In this document: positions 53,737 to 64,000 of the stretch, in pieces
How the letters are laid out: each line of letters opens with the position of its first letter
Numbering within the stretch: position 1 is the first letter of the stretch
NCBI GenBank assembly: GCA_000697665.1
Contig: KL197732.1
Coordinates: forward strand, 456,013 to 520,012
Length of the DNA: 64,000 nucleotides
Reading direction: 5' to 3'
Source of the DNA: Jaapia argillacea MUCL 33604
Taxonomy: Eukaryota > Basidiomycota > Agaricomycetes > Jaapiales > Jaapiaceae
Position numbers and translations under genes: made by a program
The notes under the pieces: model-generated
What the model was told of the DNA's origin: nothing
The model's database searches: none
What the model saw: only the letters and a program-made list of their open reading frames with translations

Positions 53737-54876
53737 GAAGTCATGAAAATGGTTGATGTAAGTATCTGAGATTGTAGCCCCCACCTCCCAGCATCTAAAA
53801 TGACTTATCCCATTTCACTAAGACATCCAACCATTAACTAAACCAGTGATTTCCACCTTTTGGTGAGTATTTCAGTGAAAAATGAATGTGATGGGAATGC
53901 TGATGTAAGTATCTAGGATTGTAGCCCCTATCTAGAAAATCCCAGAATGGGCACCCTTACCTCATTTGGCAGACTGTACCTCTGGCAAAACACAAAACAA
54001 CTTAAAAACAGAACACTTTTGCATTTTGTTTGGCTTGTAGCAGGTCAAGTAATGATACTATTAGCAAGGTGGTGATATATTCAGGTTCTCCTACCTCCAG
54101 GCTATCCATTGACACCCATAAACTTCTAAATTTAGTAATTTTTATGTCTGTACTCTATAAGGAGGCAATAAGCAAATTATAGAATTATAGACTATCTTGA
54201 ATGTATGTCTACCATATATAGTAAGTAACAATATCTCCATAACAACCAAATGAGGTGCCACTATTCCAGAATTCTCTGAGATGGCTGAGCTATTTAGATA
54301 TACAAAGTCATAAGTTACAAAAAATGGGTGCTTATATAAGCAACTACCATAGTAACCACCACTCTAGTCAGAATAATATTTTCCTGATTTTTCCATATTT
54401 TTCCTGCCCTCATTGGTTTTCTCTTTAGTAAGGCTGTATGATGTATTAAATGGTACTAAATACCCTACCGTATCCCAGTAGAATTTATTCCAATTTTTCT
54501 TGATTTTTCCTCCATTTTCCTGGGCCTGTATTGATGGTTTTACCATTTAGGATGGTCATGTGGTCTGACAGCCACCCCCAACTACTCTTCCTACCCTAGC
54601 AGAATTTATTCTGATTTATCCTGATTTTTAGTGATTTATTCCACTCTTTTTATTCTGGTTTTTCAGCTATTTACCATTTTAGGTAGCTAGCTATATATGG
54701 ACATCCCCTGAGTCAGGTCCACATGGTCCACATGGTCCTAGTAGGTCCCAGCAGGTCCTAGCTGGCTAAGCTATGCTGCTGCCTGTGGACCTAGGACTTA
54801 TTGTAATAGATTTGCTAGGGTTTGTTGCAATACACTCCTAGCCATTTGCTGGTATAATTGCAATTATATTACAACA

Positions 54877-57186
54877 GTGGCTGTGTACAGTCATCCACTG
54901 GTCCCTCAGACACCACTGTTGAATGTTGGTCAGGTAGGTTGTGACTGGGTTTTGTGCAATTCTCAGATGGGTGTCCAAGAAAGCTGGGAGGTTTGGGCTG
55001 TATCCACAGGGACAGAGGACCAGTTTAAGGCAAGCTCAACACCAGGCTTAAGGCAGAGTGCTAATCCTAAGAGGTAGAAGTTTGTTAGTAACCAGTAATA
55101 TGGGTTGCCTAGTAGATGTAGTGATATGCCGAAGCAGAGGAGAACAAGAGTAGGATAGTATGAAGCTAGCAAGCAGGATATAAAAATAGCAGAGAGTGAT
55201 GGAATCAAAGCAAGCAAGGACTTTTAAGCCTAATAGGCTTGGTGAAGTTTCACTGAGATACATCACCGAGGTCGGGACACAATAGTTTGGTATGTGTGAG
55301 GGTCAACAATAACTGCTTCGGTGATATTGGACAGGTTAGGGTAATCAACAGTTATAAACTCTTTTCATAGAAGGTGAAGTGGGTGAAGCTCTGGTCAAAG
55401 AAGGTGAACAGGTAAAGCACTGGTCATAGAATGTAGAAAGGGGTAAGCTCTGTTTGAAGAAAATGAAGAGGATGAAGTGCTGGTCAAAGAAGGCGAATGG
55501 TTATAAGCTCTGTTCATAGAAGGAGTAGCTGATGCCTGAAGCAATCAAGGGAGGACGACCAACAAAAGTCTCTGACAAAGAGAGGCCAGGGACAGATAAC
55601 AGTGAGGGATAAAACAACGATAAAGGATAAAACATACGTGCAAAGGTTTCAAACAGTTGTAAAATCACAAAGTTTGAGCAGAGAGACAAGTACTGAGTAG
55701 AGGGTTGTTCCGGATAGTGGGTGAAGTCCAGTTAACTCGAGTGGGGTCAAAAGCTGAATTGTTCCAAGTCAAGCATCTAGGTATAAATACAAGGAGGTCT
55801 CAGGCCCCCAGATACGCTGGCCAAGTCAAACATATATAGCAGAAAAGCCAGGAGGTCGTGTGCCGAGCCTCCAAATAGTAAAAGACAAATAGAACATGGA
55901 GAGTATCAGGGAGGAGTCAGAGAAAGAGCGAAAACATACGAGAAAATTGGAGATCGATGATAAAACATAAGTCCAGACATGTGGGTGAACAAGCGGCAAG
56001 TCGGCAAGTTTAGAAGAGTTTGGTATTGTTGAGTGATTGTGAAGATCAGTGACAGGAGCACATTGACGATAATGTGGTGATAAAATGATTGGAATATTCA
56101 TGAAGGGAGGAGCAAGGTTTCTTGGTGGAATATGACCAAGTCAGAGGCTTCTTTGAAGTTAAAAACTTCTTGGTGCTTTGGCAAAGTGTGAATCACTGGT
56201 TTCTGACACAGTCTGGGGCATATTGTGGGGTTCCTGATACAAGTGTTGTCAATTTGTCAAGTTGTAGAGAAGGAATAATGGATTGGAGCAATGTTGTGAA
56301 GATGAATTGCTATACTGCTGCAACAGGTTGCTGAGGTTGCTGAGTCTGGAGTGTGCATGGTAGGTCGCCGATGATTCACCAAGTGGCAACCAGCTGAATC
56401 GCCAAGACATGTGGTTATCTTCACTGAGTTATCATGAAGTTGTTAGAACATGTGATTGTCATTGCTGAGATATTGCCAAGCGGTAATTGATTGAGTCACC
56501 GAGATGTGTGTGGTTTCTAACCGAGTTATCACCAAGTCTTTGAATCATTCCTTCTGTGTTCCGTGCTATGCTTTCTTGTTGATTTCTCTATCTCTTCTCT
56601 GCATCATCTCTCCACCATATCTGTGGCTAGTCCATGGGCAAGCCCTACACCATTCCTCTGTACACTTGACTCCTTCTCGTCTCTGTATGCTGCTTTCTCA
56701 GGTTTTCAGCCAAAAATTCAGTGATAGTATATATTACTATGTCTTTGCCATCTGCAGACCTCTTTTTTGAGAGAATGGGAGCATTTTTGATGAGGACAGT
56801 GTCAATTTGAGTAGGACCCCAGGTTGAAGTTTCTCAGCTCCGAAACTCATTCTGCACACCACTATACCTCTGCCAACCAAATGGCCAAATAAATACCTGG
56901 GATGTCTTTGCATGGGTCCTAAGCATATTCAAGACCTCCAGAATCATGTGCTTTGCATTGGAAAGTGTGCTGTGACCATCATTGTCTCTGACCCTCTCCT
57001 GCTCATGACATGGATTTCACAGCCACAGACCATTCATTTTTTGCCTCTCTGTCTCATGTGCACTGTGAAGTGATGGCAATATCCATTAGATTTAGAGTGG
57101 ATATTGGATACTAGAGTTCTCCATTGACTATCCTCCCCTTCATATATCACCATCATTCACAAAGCTACATACCTCAACTATCCAGA
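54877..57186. other. Unassigned CpG-poor region with short tandem repeat
   Basis: No gene recognised. 55360-55540 carries about five imperfect ~36-bp units built on AAGCTCTG(T/G)TCA(A/T)AGAAGG(T/A)GAA. GGTATAAATAC near 55780 could be a promoter box of an unrecognised LTR. Confidence 0.4.
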
Positions 57187-59538
57187 ATGGGTGGTAGAGC
57201 AAAATTGGAAGAAAAGAAGGCCCAACTTCATCATGAGGAGGAGGCTTACATCATGGTGAGGGCAGTGAATGCATACCAGGATGAACTCAATAAGGTTGGC
57301 CCAGAGAGGAAGAAAGGCCTACAAGCCATTTGAATACCTCAAGGAGGCGGGAAAGTCTGTGAAGCTGAGTCACTCCACCCTCACCAGGCTGGTGAAAGGA
57401 GGGAAGCCCATTGCTGTCTTCAATGCTGAGAAGAGCTAGCTGTTGGATATTGAGGTCGATAAGGTCATCGAGTATGCAATTGCTGTGGCAGAGAGGGGCT
57501 TTCCACTGAGTCACTGTAGACTCAAGGAGTACATTGACAAAATCTGCTGAGCAAGACTTGGTTGTAAATTCCCACCTGATGGAGTTGGTACAAACTGGAC
57601 TCACCATTTTGTGACAAAGTACTCAGATCAACTATTGATGTATATGGTCTGACCTCTCAACACTGCCCATGCCTGTGGAGTCAACCCAATGACAAATTCA
57701 GCATGGTTTGAGCTACTCAGGGAGGTGCTGAAGAAGGGTGATAGTGGGAAGCTGATTGCCCTGGAGTGTTGCTGGGGTGTTAACTAGAGTGGATTCCAAT
57801 CTGGACTTGGTGACACACAGGAAAAGGCTATTGGTAGGAAGGGTAAAAAGATTCAGTATCAGCAACGAGATGGAGACAGAGAGAACATCACTGTCATTGT
57901 GACAATCGGCGCCAATGGCTCGTCTACTCCACTGGCTGTTATCGTCAAAGGAAAGGGATACCAGACCAAATGGAAGCAGGATAATCCATCTAAAGCTTCA
58001 TAAGTCTGAATCCCATATCTTCTTTTAGGTATGTCCCATCTGAACATACTCAAAGGCTTGGATATTCCAAAAAGGGGTGGACCAATGGCAAAATTGGCCA
58101 ACTGTGGATCCAGCAGTTTGATGAGTTCACACAAAAAAAGGCCAATGGTCACACATGAATCCTTCTTGTTGATGGACACGATTCCCACTACACACAAGGG
58201 TTTCTCGAGTATGCCCAAATTCACAACACTCATATTCTGTGCTATCCATCTCATTTGACCCAAATCTACCAAGGGCTTGATGTTGTGGTCTTCAGTGTCT
58301 TGAAGTGATTCTGGCTTGAAGAATGTGATCAGTGGGAGAGGGAGGAGGGTGAGAAGGTCTCAAAACAAAATTTCTTAACAGTGTACAGGTGTGCTCACAT
58401 TTGCACTCTCATGCCCATGCTGATTAAGATGGCATTCTGAAAACTGGGTGTATGGCCATACACACCTAGTGTTGTCTCCACTGAAATGTTGGCTCCAAGC
58501 ATTGAAACCTCATGTGAAGGAATCCCTCCCCTTGTACCATCAACTCCAATTTGCATAATTGGAAAGTTGATGGACCAAGTGATAAAACAAAATCCCACCA
58601 ATGAGGAGGATGGTAGTGAGGAGGACAGCAAGGGTGATGGTAAAGGGGATGGTGATGGTGAAGGAGATGGTCAAGATGGTAAAGTAGCTGGTAATGGCAA
58701 TGGAGAGGGCAAAGGCAAAGGCAATGGTGACAGTGAAGGCAAGACTCCTGAAACATCAGTTGTTAGTGACCCCTCAGATTCACCTATCAAGGAAGCACTC
58801 ACCGAACTTGCTGTGACCTCTACAAACTTCCTGTTTACATCATTGCCTCTATGTGTGAGTTCACAACTCCCAAGTCTGCCGACCATGACAATTTCTCCAC
58901 AAAAACCACACAGCTGATATCAGGTGCCTCTCGATGTATATCCCACAACAGAACTGGAGAGAAAGCTTCAAGAAGCCTTGCAGGAGTCGGAAAATCGTGG
59001 GGAAGAGGTGAAAGCTCAAGTTGTTGCTTTGCAGGCATCAGTTGTGCTTCAAACAAAGTACATCAAGAGGGCCAAAGCTGAGCCACAGTCCCAGGAGCAG
59101 AAGAAGAGTCAAGGAAAGAACTCCTGGCTTGTTGGGGATGGGCTTCTGCGACTGTTGACAGGTGATGTGTTTTACGAGCAGGTGGTCATGCACCAGTTAC
59201 AGCAGGAGGAGGAGGAGGAGGAGGAGGAGGCCAGGGAGTCTAGGTAGGAAGAAAGAGAGAGAATTGCAGAGCAGGTTGCACAGTGGAAGGTTGAGAATGA
59301 AGTGAGACTGAAATGGAACTGGGAGAAATGGGCAACATTCCAGGAGAAGATGGCAGAGTGGAAGGTGGAGCAAGCATGGGCCAAGAGGAATAAGAAGAGA
59401 CCATGGTGGAGGAAGCCAGTTTTGGGTGCGATTGAAGGGCCAGTACCACAACCAACAGCCAGTACAGCCAAAGAGGAGGATCAGAAGGGTCAGGAGGTTG
59501 AGGAGGACGAGTTTGAAGACAGTGATGATGACGATTAG
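57187..59538 (+). pseudogene. pogo-type DDE transposase with CENP-B DNA-binding domain, degenerate
   Basis: ATG at 57187 (MGGRAKLEEKKAQ) begins a fungal pogo-like transposase. A helix-turn-helix CENP-B region (LSHSTLTRLVKGGKP, 57361-57410) is followed by the DDE core: an expected DESGF motif now reading N-stop-SGF (near 57785), KGKGYQTKWKQDNP (57950-57990), LLVDGHDSHY (near 58170, frame-shifted) and YQGLDVV (near 58270). The C-terminus has a Gly/Asp/Lys-rich stretch (58620-58745) and acidic runs (59200-59235, 59480-59538). Several stops and frameshifts occur, and the first catalytic Asp is Asn. Terminal repeats of the element were not found. Confidence 0.75.
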
Positions 59539-59874
59539 GTGAAGTCATGCAATGTGACACCCTTGTGATGTACTTTACAGAGGACCAGTTTCTTTTGGAA
59601 ACACCCTCTGTGAAGGTTTGCTTGACTGCCAGCACATCATCATACAGAAATGCCCTCAATTTTGGCAAGGAGTACTTTTGTTCATCCTTACAACATGGGA
59701 TACAAAAACATCTGATCAAACAGCATTTAACATTGTTGAGGATGATCCAAATTGGGTGTACAGAGAATCAGGTGGTGACTATAGGTCAGGGAATTCCATC
59801 TTACCATGCAAGCTGTCAGTCTGCAGCAAACCAAACCAGGCCCAGAGCCCTGGGCAATCCTCTGCCAAGGGCGT

Positions 59875-61701
59875 TGTGGGGAGCCCAATCCGCCTACTAA
59901 CAGAATCGCACCATTATACTGTTTCAACCATAACTCCATCGAATCAATTATACAACATCCCCTCTCTTTGGATTGAGTTGAACTCACCAGTTTCATACGA
60001 TTTCAGAACCAATATCCCATTCCCTCACTCCTGACAACCACATGGCACTCAGTCCCATCTCAAACGAAACTCAACTCTCAGTAATTTGCTCCCTCGTCAT
60101 TCCGAACTCGGAAATATCCAAACGTCCGAAGGCGCGCCCAATTCTCCTGACAATTCAATCGTATTCCGGATGACGTTGGAATTTCCTATCTGCTCCAACT
60201 CTGAGATTACTCTGGAGACCAAATGTCCACTATTTCGCCTCCACATCGCTCAGTATCGGGATTTCCGATGTTCTACGATTAGGACTGTATTCGACCCGAC
60301 GATACGATTCCGATGCACCCGATGCAAACGTTCATAGGAGTCCGGAACATCGGAATTTGACTCAAGACTAGTTGTTCACCATCTCACCTCCACGTCATTC
60401 AGAATCGGGAATTCCGACGTTATCAAGTCAGGACCGTATTCGACCCGACGATACGACTCCGATGCACCCGATGCGAACGTTCCTAGGACTCCGAGACATC
60501 CGATTCGACTCAGAACTCCTCCTTCACCACCTTGGACTTACAACCTTGCACGTCCCCGGAATCTCGACAATCTTATCAGGAAGCTTCTTATCTCGATGAT
60601 CCGAGTCCCTGGTACACTGCCACAACACGTTCCGATGATCCGATACTCCAGGAATTACAAAACACTTACATCACTCTCCACACCATCGCTTATTAACTTC
60701 TCCACCTCATGTCTGTGCTCTTGGACTGAGTCCTCGATCAGGAAGATACTTGCTTTAGGTTTCCGAGATTGACTACTATAGATCCTGCTCGTTCTGAGGC
60801 TTCTGTGCACTTCCCCTTTCAGTCTGATACACCTCCGATAGGACTTCACTCGCTTCCGAGGATACTCAGTATGTTTTACCTCAGTTACTTGACTCCCAAC
60901 TTGTCCCCCTCATTCGTTGCGCACTCCTTCACTTGATTCACCCTCATGTTGTCCCAAATTCACCTTTCCCTTTATCCTTTCCTATTCTGTAGCTACCTCA
61001 TGTACTTAGGTATAAAAACCTGTCTGTAGCTACTTTCCCAATAACAATCTTTTGTGATCTCTCTCGTCTGGAGTTGCTCTTGGATGTTGTTCACCCTCGT
61101 GCTCTCAATCTAAGCTTGTCCTTGTGTCACTCTCTAGTGTCCCCTCGGAATCTAACTGTCCCAGGCTTCGGACTTCTTTACCTTCGGGATTTCCGATCTT
61201 TCTTACTTTCGACTTGTGTTGACGTTTCCTGACCTTCATGTTCTATCTCGACACTTTCTTTTCGATTCATTCCGATCTCATTTCGTTCTGATTAGTGTTT
61301 TCCTTTCGTTCCTATCCCGACATATTAGTTTCAGTCTGTTTCAATTTGATTTCTTCGTTTTCCTATCGTTTTAGTTTGTTTTCATCACACGTCTTACAGT
61401 TAGTTTCGTCGTATCGTATCCTTAGATTTCCGAGTATTCCGACTCGATTCCCGACGTTCCGGACACCCGCACAAGTACTCGCCATAGCGCACCCTCCCCT
61501 CGGGATTACTCCTCCACTATCGCTGCGTTGAGTCGAGTTTCCTTTTGTGTTCTGATTACTGGACACATCAATTCTGGACCTTACAAAGTCTGTCCTACAC
61601 ATTCCTGCATCCCGAAACACTGATCCCTCCTGTTCTTCGATTTCCATTGAAGACGAACAACTACCCCTCACTCAGACCACACGCACCCCAAGTACCCCAC
61701 A
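59875..61701 (+). repeat. 1.83-kb solo LTR, plus orientation, 4-bp TSD GCGT
   Basis: Starts TGTGGGG, ends CCCCACA, flanked by GCGT at 59871-59874 and 61702-61705. A TATAAAAA box at 61011-61018 sets the orientation. It is the inverted counterpart of 48277-50107, with CpG better preserved. It holds short ORFs (e.g. 60086-60337) that mirror those in the other copy and do not look coding. Confidence 0.85.
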
Positions 61702-61705
61702 GCGT

Positions 61706-62416
61706 AGGCAAGGAAAAGAAATTTCTTGGATTCCATATAGTTATGAACATTGCTGTAAGTGCTAATTACTGTGCATACAGATCGATCATAGATCAAACCT
61801 ATAACTATCGTGACCCTAATCCTAAGCAGCTTTCTGAAGTCCAGAACACAAGAGCTAGGCTCGTTACCAGCTCAGTCTTACATCATGTGTCATAACCTAG
61901 TGTCATAGACTGGCTGGGATGTTCCAGGACCATTTTGGCTGGAGTGAAATGTTACATGTGATCATGCACTGGAATTCAATGAAATTTTGACATGCATTCA
62001 AGGAGCCCTCTTGGGCAGCTCCTCAAGTTCATCCCCTTGTCACAAACTTGTTCATAGTTGTTATTTTGTATTAATGCATAGATCAATTGTTCTATAATAC
62101 GTTATGTGATCCACTAAGTGCTTGTCTCGGAAATTGCATGAGGTCGGTGGCTGTGAGACAATACCACGAATCATAGGATTGGCGTTCGTGTGTGTACCAG
62201 AAGTTCAGCTCGATATATATTACAAGCAAAAGGATGGAAAGAATACTTGAATTTGGGAGATTGCAGCAAGTCACTGAAGTGCCCACCGCCCGCGTACATA
62301 CAGAGAAGTGCGGCAAACTTGAAGAAGGGCTGAGCTTTTCGTTGAGCTGGCCATTGTTCTCACAGAATGCCCAACTGTTTTTATTCTATGCAATGATTGT
62401 CCTACAGACACAGTCT
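61706..62416. other. Spacer, no gene seen
   Basis: Only ORFs under 95 codons. No repeat match noted within the window. Confidence 0.4.
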
Positions 62417-63178
62417 CTACTGACTTTGCGATCCTCTGAAGAAAGGATCGTGTGTTGTGGCATTCACAGGTGAGGTTTCATACCCCAAACTGACAGGGTA
62501 TGGGGTGCTTGACATCCCCACTTTCCCCTCGACAGGCACGAATTGTTGTTGGAGGTGGAGGGGACTAGTGGACATCGGAGTTCCCTGAGGGTATGTCAGA
62601 TGGGAATCGTTGGATTGAAGGTCATTTGGTACGGCTGGATGGAAGTGAGAAGGGTGATAGGGTTGTGGCAATAGTGCCATTGAGGCGAATGTATGAGGGG
62701 TGATAGGGTAGTCCCGACCCGAATGGTATGTCATCTCTGTTTTTAGGGGATCATAGGTTTTGTCTAATTGAGAATGGTAGGTGTACATGCTAGCCTTGCT
62801 GGGGGCACTGCACAAGCTCAAACCATTGATCCTTTGAGTTGAGGTTTGGGGAATATTGGGGTGGCCCTGATGTACCTGGTATGTATTGTCTGTTTGCATA
62901 CCATATTGAGTCATAGCTAACCGAGTGTCTTAGCCATATGTATGGGCTTCACTAGAAGTGCGGTGCGAGCCTGTGGATAATTGGGGGGTAACGGGGTACC
63001 AGAGCTGCACTGGTGTCAATGCTGAGGTAGCCATATGAGTGGTTATCAAGTGGTCCTGGGTTGCACGGTACATAGGCTTCATTGCTGTGTTCTGATACAT
63101 TATGGCTAATTGAGGATCATTAGTGAATGACCAAGCGTCACTGGGGGTGTGATAGGAGGTCAAGCCAGCAGCTGGTAT
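62417..63178 (-). pseudogene. Fragment of a Ser/Pro/His/Gln-rich protein, truncated by a transposon
   Basis: The minus strand is open for about 250 codons with one TAA at 62930-62932. The composition (many Ser, Thr, Pro, His, Gln, Tyr) resembles disordered regions of fungal transcription factors, but no DNA-binding domain is present. The frame runs at its 5' side into the TIR-1 copy that begins at 63179, so the upstream part of the gene was displaced by that insertion. Function unknown. Confidence 0.45.
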
Positions 63179-64000
63179 TGTAATAAAATTGCAATTATCC
63201 CAGCAAATAACAAGGAGGTGTTTGCAACTACCCCCAGCAAATATATTGCAATAAGTGCCAAGTCCTGTAGCATCAGTACAGCCAGGCCATCTAGGACCTG
63301 CTGAGACCTGCTGAGACCATGTGGACCTGACCCTAGGGAATGTCCAGGATGAAAAATTGTCATGTGACCAGGCCAACCACCCAAATCAGTAAATCATTAA
63401 AAACACCCTATAAAAATGTCAGAAAATCACCGAAAATTCGGAATAAAATTAGGTTTGGGTATAGGCTAGAGGCCATTTGGTACTGTTTGTTAGGTCACAT
63501 GGCCTTCCTAAAATGGTAAATTGATCAATACAGCCTGGAAAAATACAGGAAAAATCAGGGAAAATCGGAATAAATTCTGTCAGGGCAGTGCAGGGGGTGG
63601 GGGCACTTGGGTACTATTTTGTAGGTCACATGATCTTTCTAAAATAGGAAATCAATCAATACAGCCTGGAAAAATCCTAGAAAATCTAGAAAAATCAGAA
63701 TAAAATGCTGCTATCTAGACCAATACTATGACCCTATGTGAATGATGATATAATATCCCAATTTAGCAAATCTTTTGATATATACACAAAAAAATCAGGA
63801 AAAATCATAGAAAATATACTTGTATTGCTGTGGTGTCACATGACTGGTATACTTATACCTAAAATGGAAATTCTCATAGCCAACATCAAACAGGGGGGGA
63901 TTGGCGAAAAGTAAGCAGGGATGAGTCGGTGTCAAACAACCACCCTGGTCTGAACATTTCTTTTACTATTCCTACCAACGTCATCTTGTCTATTACCTTG
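63179..64000 (+). mobile_element. Second TIR-1 element copy, cut by window end
   Basis: Begins TGTAATAAAATTGCAATTATCCC and aligns with the left arm of 51438-54876, including the GACCTGCTGAGACC and AAAAATCAGAATAAA blocks. The other end lies beyond the window. Confidence 0.7.

Larger units (their letters stand above)
51438..54876. mobile_element. Long-terminal-inverted-repeat DNA element (type TIR-1)
   Basis: 51438 onward and 54876 backward are inverted copies: both ends read TGT(A/T)GTA then, after a few bases, ATTGCAATTAT and CAGCAAATGGC. The arms run inward to the sequence gap, where GATAGCCTGGAGGT (left) matches CACCTCCAGGCTATC-type sequence near 54090-54110. The left arm is lengthened by a nested MITE (52206-52677). 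A third copy starts at 63179. No transposase is visible; anything inside the gap is unknown. A target duplication is not clear. Confidence 0.65.

Noticed and set aside
52788-53784. Long ORFs of about 300 codons spanning the gap on both strands
   Set aside because: They consist almost entirely of undetermined bases.
60086-60337. 83-codon ORF conserved in two copies (also 49645-49896)
   Set aside because: Both lie inside the two solo LTRs in equivalent positions, so the similarity reflects LTR homology, not a gene.
48277-61701. Giant DNA transposon with 1.83-kb terminal inverted repeats around a pogo transposase
   Set aside because: Each arm has its own target duplication, and a paralogous empty site exists for the left arm. 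The outer flanks share no TSD.
1-64000. tRNA or rRNA genes, CRISPR arrays, bacterial-type operons
   Set aside because: Nothing seen on reading both strands; the composition and introns are eukaryotic.

Overview
This window looks like fungal, most likely basidiomycete, chromosomal DNA rich in nested transposable elements. The grounds are host-type genes with many 45-75 nt introns, P-loop GTPases of a type I associate with mushroom-forming fungi, an S1/P1 nuclease remnant, a pRiA4b-ORF3-like protein, fungal Ty3 and copia retroelements, and a pogo-type transposase. The species cannot be named from the sequence.

Layout. 1-20859 is a nest of LTR elements. Element A (Ty3, +, 5' part outside the window) ends at 3710 inside element B (Ty3, -, 3711-20859). 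B also holds a solo LTR (4877-5289) and a gag-only copia element (9722-19663). That copia element is itself split by element C (Ty3, -, 10163-18338). Target-site duplications (TSDs) support the solo LTR, the copia element and C. B and C are related: both show a Tf1-like self-priming signature and a GGGTTTT -1 frameshift site at the gag/pol junction. All three pol regions are broken, often by TGA where arginine (CGA) is expected.

21150-45830 is a large inverted duplication of a GTPase gene around a CpG-rich core (about 24.4-43.1 kb). The core carries a pRiA4b-ORF3-like gene (32493-34677, -), a GTPase gene (38487-40490, +), and several copies of an unrecognised repeated gene-like family R. Large parts of the core hold no gene I can name.

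The main discovery is in the duplicated GTPase gene. Its 3' half contains a tandem array of ~77 bp units. Each unit is an intron (GTGAGT...CAG) plus exactly 3 nt of exon. The minus-strand copy (21193-24768) can be read as 11 ordinary exons plus 24 three-nucleotide microexons. All are phase-consistent and open from ATG to stop (1257 nt). The plus-strand copy (42771-45783) has 17 microexons with a different set of triplets. The splice sites stay nearly constant while the triplets vary, so each repeat unit would add one amino acid and never shift the frame.

45.8-64 kb is CpG-poor, decayed repeat land: an S1/P1 nuclease pseudogene, two 1.83 kb solo LTRs in opposite orientation, a long-terminal-inverted-repeat element with an 852 bp assembly gap and a nested MITE, a degenerate pogo transposase, and another copy of the long-TIR family running off the right edge.
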